Below, piece by piece: positions 9,905 through 18,930 of a stretch of 64,000 nt of DNA; positions within the stretch are counted from its first letter, which is position 1; every line of letters begins with the position of its first letter. Below the pieces are notes generated by a model. It was given only the letters and a program-made list of their open reading frames with translations. It did no database searches and had not been told where the DNA came from. Location of the stretch: assembly GCA_937894065.1 (NCBI GenBank), contig CALCST010000025.1, positions 124,001-188,000 of the forward strand, written 5' to 3'. A program made the position numbers and the translations under genes. The DNA is from an uncultured Parabacteroides sp. Its GTDB lineage: Bacteria > Bacteroidota > Bacteroidia > Bacteroidales > Tannerellaceae.

Positions 9905-9988
9905 AGTTTATAAGTTTTTGAGTTTATAAGTTTTTGAGTTTATAAGTTTTTGAGTTTTGAGTTGACAAGTTGACACTCTTGTCAACTC
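9905..9988. repeat. 16-bp tandem repeat plus hairpin between GH38 and MFS genes
   Basis: AGTTTATAAGTTTTTG is present three times in exact tandem at 9905-9952. It is followed by an 11-bp hairpin, GAGTTGACAAG (9959-9969) with CTTGTCAACTC (9978-9988). Both parts belong to a repeat family seen in at least ten gaps of this window. Confidence 0.85.
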
Positions 9989-10016
9989 GTTTTCTTGTTA
10001 ACTCGTTAACTGAAAT

Positions 10017-11153
10017 TTATTTCACCTTTAAATATCCCAAATAAAGCATACATACCAGCAACGGTATCATTCCTGCAGTCTGACCAAAAGTATCAGATAG
10101 TATTCCCATAAACGGCATAACTAAAGCCCCACCGGAAACACCCATGATCATAAGTGCTGATACTTCGTTTGCCTGTTCAGGTTTGTGTTGTAATGCATAA
10201 GAAAACAATATAGAAAATACGTTGGAACATGCCAGACCTACAACTACTATCAAAAATAGCAATACCCACAAATCACTGACTAGTAACATTGCAACAAATG
10301 CCACAACTGAAATAATCATACAGATTCGCAAGAAACGGTTACCGGCTATACGAGCCAACAAAAATGCTCCAGCAAAAGCTCCTGCAGTTCTGGAAACAAA
10401 ATACAAACTTGTTCCCAATCCTGCTTCACTAAGAGCAAGTCCTGTTTTTTCCATCAATAATTTTGGAATACATGTATTCAAACCAACATCAATACCTACA
10501 ACAGCCAAAATTCCGACAAAAAGCCATAATATTGTCTTATCAGAGAATAAGGACAAAGCAGAGCTGAAAGTAGCAGGTTTTTCTTCTACAGAATGGTCTG
10601 CCTCAACAGACATCATAAGCCATAACGCAGACAAAACAGTTGTTACTGCATAAACTACAAATATCAACTTCCAACTACCAAAATATGACGCTGCTGCACC
10701 GGCAATAATCGGACCCAAGAAGGAAGATATTGCCTTAACAAACTGACCCATGGTAAGAATACTTGCTATTCTGTCTGCTGACACTACTTTTGCAACCATC
10801 GGATTCAAGGAAACTTGCAATATTGTATTTCCTATTCCCAATAACGCGAAGGAAAAAAGCAAACAAGCAAAACTATAATAAAGCAATGGCAAAATCATTG
10901 CCACAATAGTGATAGCCATAGACAGAAGAACAGTATTTCTTCTGCCTATCTTGCCCATAACAATTCCTGTTGGTATAGAAAAAACAGCAAACCAAAGGAA
11001 AACCATCATCGGGATAAGATTTGCCAATGTATCAGACAATGCAAAATCACTCTTGACATTGTTTGTCGCAATACCAACAACATCGACAAATCCCATCACA
11101 AAGAAACCGAACATTATAGGGAGCAGTTTCATTATGGAAATTGTATTTTTCAT
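10017..11153 (-). CDS. MFS sugar transporter
   Basis: This 378-residue inner-membrane carrier of the major facilitator superfamily has about 12 hydrophobic segments, a GKIGRRNTVLL loop-2/3 motif typical of MFS proteins, and a central cytoplasmic loop around VEADHSVEEKPATF. It resembles the FucP-like sugar:proton symporters that bring monosaccharides into Bacteroides. Given its position between GH38 and GH92 genes, mannose or another monosaccharide released by them is the likely cargo; this is inference. The start is put at ATG 11153 because the frame upstream has only a TTG (11180) and the protein begins well with MKNTISIMKLLPIMFG. The upstream GH92 gene ends 28 bp before it, so the two are co-transcribed. 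Confidence 0.85.
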   Translation of the reverse strand: MKNTISIMKLLPIMFGFFVMGFVDVVGIATNNVKSDFALSDTLANLIPMMVFLWFAVFSIPTGIVMGKIGRRNTVLLSMAITIVAMILPLLYYSFACLLFSFALLGIGNTILQVSLNPMVAKVVSADRIASILTMGQFVKAISSFLGPIIAGAAASYFGSWKLIFVVYAVTTVLSALWLMMSVEADHSVEEKPATFSSALSLFSDKTILWLFVGILAVVGIDVGLNTCIPKLLMEKTGLALSEAGLGTSLYFVSRTAGAFAGAFLLARIAGNRFLRICMIISVVAFVAMLLVSDLWVLLFLIVVVGLACSNVFSILFSYALQHKPEQANEVSALMIMGVSGGALVMPFMGILSDTFGQTAGMIPLLVCMLYLGYLKVK

Positions 11154-11181
11154 ATCTATCAGATTATTAGATAAAGTCAAC

Positions 11182-13539
11182 TTAATACTTACATTTTGGT
11201 TCAGCCCCCATAACTACTTCAAGATTTCCGCCTTTCACAACATCAGAGAATGGAATACGTACGCCATTCAATGTTTTTCCGTTCAATTTATATTCCTGAA
11301 CATAATTGTTAGCATCAGTATTTCCTGTAGTAGTTATAACAAACTCTTTACCCGGATAATATTTTTCGTTCAAGCGAATAGTTATTTTATCAAACAATGG
11401 AGCTCCCAATCCAAATGAAGGATTTGAATCTGTCAGACCTTTCACGTCAAACAATCCCATTGATGATATAACATACCATGCGCCAAGCTGTCCCTGGTCT
11501 TCATCCTGACCATAACCATATCCATGAATTCCGTCAGTACCATAGAATTCATTCAGAATGGCACGAACCCATTTTTGTGTCAAATCCGGACGTCCGGCTT
11601 CATTAAACAACCATGAGATATGCAAGCAAGGCTGATTTCCTTGATTATATAATGTTTGCAAACCGGCAAAAGCACCAACTTCTGTTCCACCACTGAATAT
11701 CTTTTTCTGAGAAACAGTGAATATACTATCAAGTCGAGCGTTAAACTCGTCTGCACCGACTTTTGAAACAAGTCCTTCTACATCATGAGGAACATAGAAT
11801 GTATATTGCCATGCGTTACCTTCCTGGAATCCTCGCCAAACTTGTAATGGATTGAAATTGTCAATGAATTTTCCATCTGCCTTTTTAGGACGGATAAAGT
11901 TGCATGATGTGTCATACAAGCGTTCCCAACCTTTTGACAAATCCATAAGTTTGTCATAATGTTCCTGGTCACCAAGTTCTTTTGCCCACTGAGCAACAGC
12001 CCATGCACTATAAGAATATTCCAAAGTATGTGATGCAGAGAACATGAAAGTTTCATGATGACCTTCACCCTGATCAAGATGAGGAACGTAACCATATTTT
12101 ACAAATTCAGCAGTATTCACTTTTCCGGCTCCGAAAGGACGGTTTTCGCCGTCAAGTTCGTTCTTCAGACAAGCTTCATATGCAGTCTTTGTATCAAAGT
12201 CACGAATACCACACTGATATGCTCCGGCTATTATTGTACTAAGTAGATTTGTACCCACACCAGAAACATATCTGTTGTTTGCCAAACCATCTGCAAGCCA
12301 TCCAGCATCTTTATATGCCTGCAAATGAGTACTTACATATTCAGTCATATATTCCGGATAAGCAAGAATCCACAACTGGGAAAGATTCCATTGCGCGCCC
12401 CATGCAGCATCTGTATTATAAACATTATACAAAGGCTTTCCGTTTTCCATCGGCAATTTTCCGACAGTACCATCATTACGTGGATAATCACCATTCACAT
12501 CGTTAGCTATACCACGTCCTAGCAAAGCGTGATACAATCCGGTGTAGAACTTGATTTTATCTTCTTTCTTTGAAGTCTCAACTGTAATACGGCTCAAATA
12601 ATCTTCCCAAACACGATGAGATTCAGCTTTTGCATCATCAAACGAAAGATTTGCAGCTTCAGTTTCAAGATTCAAACGAGCATTCTCAACTGAAGTATAA
12701 GAAAGACCGACTTTTGCAGTAACAGTTTCATCTTTGTCATTACTGAATGTGAAATACATTCCAGCACCAACACCCTTACTTTCACGTTCGCCTTCTTTCT
12801 GTGAGTTACCATTATATGAACCGAAAGAAACCGGAGTTTTATCCATAACTGCGGAGAAATACAAAGGAACTGTTGCTCCTGGCTGATATTTCTTCACGTA
12901 CTCAGGCATAGTCACAACCCAACCTTCAACATGTCCGTCAGCAGTATATGTTACACAAGCATCTTTGACTGCACCACTCTCACCCTGACGGTTACCAATA
13001 TTAAAAAGGATATGATTTGAATCACCTTTAGGGAAAGAAAATCTCTGAAAAGCAACACGCGGAGTTGCTGTAAGTTCAGCCTTGATATTATAATCGTCGA
13101 GAATAACTGAATAATATCCTGCAGTTGCAATTTCATTACTTCTGTCGAAATGTGAACGGTAGCCTGTCTTGATCGAATCAGTAGGCAATCCAGGAATTGT
13201 CACCAAATCTCCACTTGTAGGCATCAAAACAATTCCGCCAACCTGAAATTCGTGCAAACAAGGGAAACCTTCAATTGTATTATCTCTATAATCATATCCT
13301 GTAGCTTCCCAACCAGAGTTATTTCCCAAACTTCCGTTTGTAGAAGGTGCTGGTTTTGCCAAACCAAAAGGCATTGCTCCAGGAGTGAAGTGGAACCAGC
13401 GGCAATGCGCTGTTCCAATTCTTGGCTCAACATATTGTGTCAAGTCTTCCTGCTTTGTTTCTTCTCCTTGCTTCTGAACAGAACATGAGAACAAAGAGAA
13501 ACCCAAAGCTATAGTTAATATGATGGATTTATTTCGCAT
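11182..13539 (-). CDS. Divergent GH92 alpha-mannosidase-like lipoprotein with Glu-to-Gln change
   Basis: This 785-residue lipoprotein (lipobox LFSCS) has the GH92 layout: an N-terminal beta-sandwich with PGAMPFGLAKPAPSTNG and GFPCLHEFQVGG, then an (alpha/alpha)6 barrel. GH92 enzymes are calcium-dependent inverting alpha-mannosidases. In most members the catalytic acid is the Glu of a GNEPSHH-type motif; here the matching segment is GNQPCLH, with Gln636 (codon 11632-11634). The second catalytic segment, normally GNDDCGQ, reads GQDEDQGQLGAWYV. From what I recall of characterised GH92 enzymes, Glu-to-Gln occurs in a form that releases mannose from mannosyl-phosphate, which needs no general acid. 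That suggests a phosphate-linked or otherwise unusual mannoside substrate, but the enzyme could also be inactive. It lies between the ROK and MFS genes. Confidence 0.85.
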   Translation of the reverse strand: MRNKSIILTIALGFSLFSCSVQKQGEETKQEDLTQYVEPRIGTAHCRWFHFTPGAMPFGLAKPAPSTNGSLGNNSGWEATGYDYRDNTIEGFPCLHEFQVGGIVLMPTSGDLVTIPGLPTDSIKTGYRSHFDRSNEIATAGYYSVILDDYNIKAELTATPRVAFQRFSFPKGDSNHILFNIGNRQGESGAVKDACVTYTADGHVEGWVVTMPEYVKKYQPGATVPLYFSAVMDKTPVSFGSYNGNSQKEGERESKGVGAGMYFTFSNDKDETVTAKVGLSYTSVENARLNLETEAANLSFDDAKAESHRVWEDYLSRITVETSKKEDKIKFYTGLYHALLGRGIANDVNGDYPRNDGTVGKLPMENGKPLYNVYNTDAAWGAQWNLSQLWILAYPEYMTEYVSTHLQAYKDAGWLADGLANNRYVSGVGTNLLSTIIAGAYQCGIRDFDTKTAYEACLKNELDGENRPFGAGKVNTAEFVKYGYVPHLDQGEGHHETFMFSASHTLEYSYSAWAVAQWAKELGDQEHYDKLMDLSKGWERLYDTSCNFIRPKKADGKFIDNFNPLQVWRGFQEGNAWQYTFYVPHDVEGLVSKVGADEFNARLDSIFTVSQKKIFSGGTEVGAFAGLQTLYNQGNQPCLHISWLFNEAGRPDLTQKWVRAILNEFYGTDGIHGYGYGQDEDQGQLGAWYVISSMGLFDVKGLTDSNPSFGLGAPLFDKITIRLNEKYYPGKEFVITTTGNTDANNYVQEYKLNGKTLNGVRIPFSDVVKGGNLEVVMGAEPKCKY

Positions 13540-13614
13540 TATAAAATTTGAGTTTTTAGTTTTTTAGTTTTTAAGTTCTTATTATCCATATAAATGGATA
13601 AACAAATTAAGGAA

Positions 13615-14712
13615 TTATTTTCCCTCCAACTGATTAACAGCAAACCAATACGCACCCAACGCTATAGAACGGCTTGCCCCATTATGTGACAATGCCACAC
13701 CTGTTCGTCTAACAGTCTGGTAATCCACTTTATCTTCAGTTCCAGGAATGTTCACCTTACAAACTGTACTTTCCAGAAATTTATCAAGCTCTGCCTGATT
13801 ATCCAGACAATACACCTCAGACTGTATACGATTGAAACGAACACCACTCATCATTCCGGTTTCTGACCTTAGCTCCTTCATAAGAGCTGGCATTATATAT
13901 TTGGAAGCACCTGAAACACCACCTCCTATAACTACCAAGCCATCAATAAGAGTTACTGCGGCTGCAATAGTATGACCTGCCATTTCCCCTAGTTCTTCAA
14001 ATGCAGTAATTGCTGCCTCCTTATTTCCAGGACGAAGACCTTCAGCTATGTCATAAATATCTTTTGGTGTATATTCCGTATTATCTCCGGATCTTTCCGA
14101 ATAAACACGTTTGATTGCACGAATGCTAACACTCTCTTCTGCAATCATTCCTTCGTATTTCTTATTAGGCATACACCATAAATAACCACCTATCTGATTG
14201 TCACCAAACAACAGTTGATTATTGATGACAACTCCTCCTCCAAAACCTGTACCAAGAGTGACACCTATAAGATTCTTATATCGCTTAGGATTTCCATTAG
14301 CTTCCAGTTTGGCATTTATTTCCGGCAATAATCCTGCGATTGCTTCGCCATAAGCAAATAAGTTTCCATCATTATTTATAAAAACAGGTATTCCGAAATG
14401 TTTCTCAAGAAACGGACCTAAAGCCACGCCACCACGAAATGCTGGGAAATTAGGTAGGTCACCGATTATTCCTGCTTCATAATCAGCCGGGCCGGGAAAA
14501 GCAAAGCTAATTGCCGACGGAGATTCGGTAAGCTTTGAACATATAGTCTCAAAGCCTGTCTTCACTGTTTGAAGACAGGCATCCAAATCATCAGTAACAG
14601 TTGGAATTGTCACCGGAGAAACAATCTCCTCGCCATTTCTAATGGCTGAGAAAACGAGATTGGTTCCGCCGGCATCCAACGTCAAAACTATTTTTTCACA
14701 ATTCTTCATCAT
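13615..14712 (-). CDS. ROK-family sugar kinase
   Basis: This 365-residue cytoplasmic kinase has the ROK/ASKHA fold. DAGGTN near residue 13 is the phosphate-1 motif, FAFPGPAD and NNDGNLFAYGE are substrate-binding segments, and GVTLGTGFGGGVVINN is phosphate-2. The usual ROK zinc motif CxCGxxGC is missing, as in several Bacteroides sugar kinases. It likely phosphorylates mannose or a similar hexose at O6. Its start overlaps the stop of the isomerase gene by 4 bp (ATGA), so kinase and mannose-6-phosphate isomerase should be translationally coupled and form a step pair from mannose to fructose-6-phosphate. Hexose specificity is inferred only from this coupling. Confidence 0.88.
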   Translation of the reverse strand: MMKNCEKIVLTLDAGGTNLVFSAIRNGEEIVSPVTIPTVTDDLDACLQTVKTGFETICSKLTESPSAISFAFPGPADYEAGIIGDLPNFPAFRGGVALGPFLEKHFGIPVFINNDGNLFAYGEAIAGLLPEINAKLEANGNPKRYKNLIGVTLGTGFGGGVVINNQLLFGDNQIGGYLWCMPNKKYEGMIAEESVSIRAIKRVYSERSGDNTEYTPKDIYDIAEGLRPGNKEAAITAFEELGEMAGHTIAAAVTLIDGLVVIGGGVSGASKYIMPALMKELRSETGMMSGVRFNRIQSEVYCLDNQAELDKFLESTVCKVNIPGTEDKVDYQTVRRTGVALSHNGASRSIALGAYWFAVNQLEGK

Positions 14713-16448
14713 TTTCTGAATCTAACGTAAGCCTTGATTGTTCCGCATTCTTTTCCTTCAGAAGCGCCATAAGGGCGTATTGTATATTCACCAACAGAAG
14801 CAGGAATGATGAATGTTTCAGCATAATGAACAACAAACGGTTCAAATGCACCGATAGGACTTTCCACGATAGCTTCTTCTCCTTCGATAAGATTGAACAC
14901 CTGAACTCCATTATCCGTATTATGAGTAACAGGAGCAGTAAACCAGTGACGGCGTGTTTCAATAAATTCGTTTTCGTGCAATCCGGTACGTTCTTCTCTC
15001 CAGCCTTCGCCCTGAGCTATCGGCTGAATACAGTTCACAAGGTTTTCTCGCACGAAGTCGGTCTGACGTTCCCACTGAATTACATGAGAACCATGACCGA
15101 TATTGATAGGGCGAGGCAGACCATCAAGTCCCAATCGACCCCAGTCCCAAAGTTTGAATGTAAATATACTTGGAGTAGCACTGATTTCCAACACCATTGC
15201 TCCAGCTCCGGAACAGTGGATAGTTCCGTTAGGAATCAAATAGTGGTCATGCTTTTTAGCCGGCCATTGATTTACATATTTTCCTGCATCGAAAGGTTTT
15301 CCTGTTTCCTGAGATTCATTCAAAGCGTCAATCATTTCCTTAGGATTAACTCCGGTTTTCAGACCAAGGAACACTGTAGCACCTTCTTCCGCATCAAGCA
15401 AATAGTAGCTTTCATCCTGAGTATAATAGATACCGAATGTATCACGGATATACTGTGTAGTCGGGTGAACCTGCAAACTAAGGTTTCCGCCCCCAATTGT
15501 ATCAAGGAAATCGAATCGAATAGGGAAATCCTGGCCAAAACGAGATTCAACAGGACCGCCAAGTAAATCCCGTGTCTTAAAGAACACGAGATTATTAGAC
15601 GGCATTTCAAATAATTCTCCCTCTATTTTAAAATATAAGCTATTTTCTTCAGGAACACAGTCGAAGCACCATCCGTAATTGTCTTCTTTAGGATCAAGAC
15701 CACAGACTGATTTCATCCATTGTCCGCCCCAAGGAGCCGGGTCAAAGAAAGGAACTACACGGAATGGCTTATGTGCTGTGATGTTCAAACCTTCACGCAA
15801 AGTTTCACCTGTTATCATTTTAGGCTGACCTGCGATATGTGTATCCAACCAATAATCAGCTTTAGGCAACAATTGTTTCTTAAGTTTATCACATACAATC
15901 CAGTCAACAAAATAACCGCGCTTATAGTGATATGAAGCTCCTTCTGCACTATTCTCAACGCCAAGACCATTTATTTCATGACGGCGAGAACGCATCTGGA
16001 TTTCCCAACGTGCCATATCCACATAAACAATCAAATCAGCATCTGGTGCAACCAATGCAGCACCATGACCATAAACTACTGTCAGAGCTTTTGATTCAGC
16101 AACCTGTTTCTTTGCTTCTGCTAATTTATCCGCATCTAGGAAATCTGCAAAAGAGAAATTTGCACGGAAACCAAACAAACGGTCGTCAGTTGTGTACGGA
16201 TAAGTCATCTTCTCGATTTCCGAAACTGATTTGAACAAGTTTTGTGTATCAATCCACAAATCTGCCTGCAAGCCGGCAAAGCCCTTCTTCAATTCTTCGT
16301 GATAAACACCCTGATAGCATTCAATCACTACAACGAACTTCTCTTTGTTGCAAGCTTTTTTCAACTCAGAGCAAATTGATTCCCATCCTTTCCACAAAGA
16401 ACCAGCAACATTGGTTGCAGGAAATTTATCATAATTGCTTTTACGCAT
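14709..16448 (-). CDS. Class I mannose-6-phosphate isomerase with an extra N-terminal domain
   Basis: The C-terminal part (about residues 225-579) is a zinc-dependent phosphomannose isomerase. It has PAPWGGQWM, QVHPTTQYIRDTFG (zinc His328), a glutamate in the DESYYLLD strand, and IPNGTIHCSGAGAMVLEIS, which carries the second zinc His. The first 215 residues are an added domain. It contains VVVIECYQGVYHEEL (about 39-53) and DADLIVYVDMARWEIQMRSRR (about 136-156), which look like the core strands and arginine-rich lid of a nucleoside/uridine-kinase-like fold with no GxxxxGK(S/T) loop. A plain ManA is about 320-390 residues, so this is a fusion. Isomerase activity is likely; the role of the front domain is unknown. 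The gene is upstream of and coupled to the ROK kinase. Confidence 0.88.
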   Translation of the reverse strand: MRKSNYDKFPATNVAGSLWKGWESICSELKKACNKEKFVVVIECYQGVYHEELKKGFAGLQADLWIDTQNLFKSVSEIEKMTYPYTTDDRLFGFRANFSFADFLDADKLAEAKKQVAESKALTVVYGHGAALVAPDADLIVYVDMARWEIQMRSRRHEINGLGVENSAEGASYHYKRGYFVDWIVCDKLKKQLLPKADYWLDTHIAGQPKMITGETLREGLNITAHKPFRVVPFFDPAPWGGQWMKSVCGLDPKEDNYGWCFDCVPEENSLYFKIEGELFEMPSNNLVFFKTRDLLGGPVESRFGQDFPIRFDFLDTIGGGNLSLQVHPTTQYIRDTFGIYYTQDESYYLLDAEEGATVFLGLKTGVNPKEMIDALNESQETGKPFDAGKYVNQWPAKKHDHYLIPNGTIHCSGAGAMVLEISATPSIFTFKLWDWGRLGLDGLPRPINIGHGSHVIQWERQTDFVRENLVNCIQPIAQGEGWREERTGLHENEFIETRRHWFTAPVTHNTDNGVQVFNLIEGEEAIVESPIGAFEPFVVHYAETFIIPASVGEYTIRPYGASEGKECGTIKAYVRFRK

Positions 16449-16449
16449 A

Positions 16450-16575
16450 TGTTTTTAGTTTTTGAGTTTTTAAGTTTATAAGTTTTTAAGTTTATAAGGT
16501 GACGAAGAGAGAAGGTTACAGAAAGCGGGGAATTAATTCTTGACTCCTTGACTTCTTGACTCCTCAACTTCTATT
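16450..16575. repeat. Dispersed gap repeat (GAGTTTTTAAG / CTTGACTCCTTGAC type)
   Basis: The gap between the six-hairpin enzyme and the isomerase is almost filled by AGTTTTTAAGTTTATAAG units and a TTCTTGACTCCTTGACTTC string. Related text occurs near 13545, 21600, 28530, 29710, 30660, 41490, 47265, 55255 and 56790. It carries no coding frame. Confidence 0.7.
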
Positions 16576-16579
16576 CTTA

Positions 16580-17881
16580 TTATTTCTGCTTTTCAGCCCA
16601 ATCATTAAACATTTCAATTGCTTTGGCAAGCACACCGGCAGAACCTTTGAAATGACCGCTTCCACTTGGTACGCCACCTTTACCATACCATTCGTAGAAA
16701 CCATTGTTTTTTATTACGCGGTCAATCATAGGACGAACTTCGTCATAGGCTTCTTCAACCATTCCATTTGCAATAAGCTGCTGAATCATTCTTCCACCGA
16801 ACCAAGTCCAGTCCCCTCCATTCTGATAATTATAAGCCTCAGCCATTCCTCCACCGAAGAAACCTTCCGGATAAGTAGGATAAAGAGTAAGACCTATACT
16901 TGGCATTCCTGAAAGGCGGACATTTTCAAGCATCTGAGCATTTACAGCCTTTATTTCTTCTTTAGTAAGCAAACCGGCTTCTATTGCAACAGCTGTTCCT
17001 CCATGATAATGAACCTGGTTTTCATCGAAATCACCAAAATCAGGAGTTTTATCCAAATAGATATGAGGAATGAATTTCTGATGTTCGCTGTCCCACAAAT
17101 ATTTTCTTGAATTTTCAGCTATTCTGTCACGAAGATTCTTCCATTTTTCCAGCAAAACATTATCGTCAGTCATTTCCTGAAGATAATCCAATGCTATTAT
17201 AAACATGGCATTGTCATAAACATCAATAGCCATATATGATTTGTCATTTATATCGCAAGCAAAACCAGTTCCTGGCTGAACATCACCCCAATCGGCAGTC
17301 ATTGCGCCATAAATCAATCCATATTTCTCTGAATAACGTTCGCGCATAAGATAATCCACCATATCGTCCATACGCTCAAGCACTGTACGTCCGGCAACAT
17401 TTTCACTCAAAATGGATTTATCTCCTGTTTTACGGATATATTTTCCAACAATCTGTATCAATGATGTTTCCTGGTCTGTCTCAACTGTATTCTTGAAAGC
17501 AACATGATCTGGTGCTGCATCAGAATAATATGGAGTATCATCATACCATGTGAATTCCGGTTTCAAAACGTAACCGTCAATCATTTCATCATTTGGCTGT
17601 TGAAGAGCAAAGAACAATAATATAGCCTGGCGTAACACCTGATGATCAGTTTCCTCGCATGCCACTTCAATGAATGTATTCATATCCCTTGCCCAAATCT
17701 GAGAATAACCGCTTCCGGCATTCAGTCCCTGACCTATTACGGCACGTGCCATACTGTCAACCTGATGCAATGTAATATCTTTCTGAATCTTTTCTGCCAG
17801 CATTTTTTCTGCAGAAGGCTGTGAACACGACAGCAACATTAGAGACAAAGCTCCAGATACAAAATACTTCATTTTTCTCAT
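16580..17881 (-). CDS. Six-hairpin glycosidase, lipoprotein
   Basis: This 433-residue protein has a lipoprotein signal (LSLMLLSCS) and the helical periodicity of the (alpha/alpha)6 six-hairpin glycosidase superfamily. Visible elements include SGYSQIWARDMNTFIEVA near residue 60, the acidic ADWGDVQPGTG, IDVYDNAMFIIALDYL, and NGGDWTWFGGRMIQQL near residue 355, where aromatic and acidic side chains line a likely sugar pocket. It is not a clear GH125 enzyme, since the usual GH125 motifs were not found; GH63-like or GH37-like families are possible. It is the first gene of the minus-strand run, divergent from the AraC regulator, so it should be part of the same glycan response. Confidence 0.7.
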   Translation of the reverse strand: MRKMKYFVSGALSLMLLSCSQPSAEKMLAEKIQKDITLHQVDSMARAVIGQGLNAGSGYSQIWARDMNTFIEVACEETDHQVLRQAILLFFALQQPNDEMIDGYVLKPEFTWYDDTPYYSDAAPDHVAFKNTVETDQETSLIQIVGKYIRKTGDKSILSENVAGRTVLERMDDMVDYLMRERYSEKYGLIYGAMTADWGDVQPGTGFACDINDKSYMAIDVYDNAMFIIALDYLQEMTDDNVLLEKWKNLRDRIAENSRKYLWDSEHQKFIPHIYLDKTPDFGDFDENQVHYHGGTAVAIEAGLLTKEEIKAVNAQMLENVRLSGMPSIGLTLYPTYPEGFFGGGMAEAYNYQNGGDWTWFGGRMIQQLIANGMVEEAYDEVRPMIDRVIKNNGFYEWYGKGGVPSGSGHFKGSAGVLAKAIEMFNDWAEKQK

Positions 17882-17897
17882 ATTATTATTTTTTACG

Positions 17898-17938
17898 GCA
17901 AAGGTATAGCTTCATTATCAAAGGAAATTATACCTTTG
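17898..17938. promoter_or_regulatory. Divergent promoter region with paired TACCTTTG boxes
   Basis: Between the glycosidase and AraC genes, CAAAGGTATA and TATACCTTTG form an inverted repeat about 40 bp long overall. Each arm contains TACCTTTG, the Bacteroidetes -7 form, one facing each gene. Clear -33 boxes at the right spacing were not found, so this may be an operator as well as, or instead of, two promoters. Confidence 0.4.
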
Positions 17939-17972
17939 TTTTTATTTACTTACACAATCTTACGATTTAGCG

Positions 17973-18866
17973 ATGGCAAAAATAAAAGAAGGATTCAAAG
18001 GGGAACGCTTTATTTCTTTGCCTGACGATTTGTTAGCAAAATATAGCAAAGATCCAATCATCGGGAATCTCTATATACGTAAAATAGGCTTCTTCCCGCA
18101 TGTAAAATATCACTATGTCCAAAAAGAACAAGGATGTGATTACTCAATGCTTATATACTGTATTGATGGAGAAGGCTGGTATAAAATAAATGACAAAACA
18201 TATCCGGTAAGAAAAAATGAATATATTATTATTCCGGAAGGTGTGCCATACTCATTCGGAGCAGACAATGATGAGCCCTGGAGCATATATTGGCTACATT
18301 TCAAAGGAAAGCTAAGTAAATACTTTGCTCCGGCATCAGCTAAGCCGAAGGAAATTTCACCATCAGATAACTCCAGAGTACAAGAAAGACTACAGATGTT
18401 TGAGGAAATTTACCGTTGTTTCTCCATGGGCTATATAAAGGAATATATGATGTATTCCTCACTGAATCTTTATGCTTTCTTATCATCTTTTGTTCTGCTG
18501 GAGCAATACAGGTCATTTGCGTCATCTCCGGAACAGCATTTATCTTTCTCGGCAAAAGTTATTCATTATATGCAAGAGAATATACAGCATAATTTAAGCC
18601 TTGAACAATTGTCGTCTTATTTCAGATATTCTCCTTCGCATTTATCTATGCTTTTCCAAAAAGAAACAGGTGTTTCACCGATAAGTTATTTCCTGCGTCT
18701 GAAAATACAGAAAGCTTGTCAGTATATAGAGCTTACAGACATGAAACTAAATGAAATAGCAATGATTCTTGGTTTTGAAGAACCTGCCTATTTCTCCCGA
18801 TTATTCACAAAGATAATGGGCATGTCTCCTTCAGCATACAGGAAGAAGGAAATTGGTACGAGCTAA
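17973..18866 (+). CDS. AraC-family transcription regulator
   Basis: This 297-residue protein has an N-terminal cupin-like sensor (about residues 35-115, with DGEGWYKINDKTYPVRKNEYIIIPEGVPYSFG) and a C-terminal pair of helix-turn-helix motifs (about 195-295). The latter include LSLEQLSSYFRYSPSHLSML and MKLNEIAMILGFEEPAYFSR followed by the family signature FTKIMGMSPSAYRKK. Such regulators bind a released sugar and switch on adjacent catabolic genes. It is divergent from the glycosidase-isomerase-kinase-GH92-MFS-GH38 run, the usual arrangement for a local activator. The ligand is not readable; a mannose derivative is plausible. Confidence 0.9.
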   Translation: MAKIKEGFKGERFISLPDDLLAKYSKDPIIGNLYIRKIGFFPHVKYHYVQKEQGCDYSMLIYCIDGEGWYKINDKTYPVRKNEYIIIPEGVPYSFGADNDEPWSIYWLHFKGKLSKYFAPASAKPKEISPSDNSRVQERLQMFEEIYRCFSMGYIKEYMMYSSLNLYAFLSSFVLLEQYRSFASSPEQHLSFSAKVIHYMQENIQHNLSLEQLSSYFRYSPSHLSMLFQKETGVSPISYFLRLKIQKACQYIELTDMKLNEIAMILGFEEPAYFSRLFTKIMGMSPSAYRKKEIGTS

Positions 18867-18930
18867 TTGCTTAAAACAGAAAAAATACTTAATTTGCATT
18901 ATAATAACAACCATACAAACTGTCAGAAAA

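Noticed and set aside
14826..15566. Plus-strand open frame of 246 codons
   Set aside because: Antisense to the mannose-6-phosphate isomerase, with no motif; a shadow of a well-supported gene.
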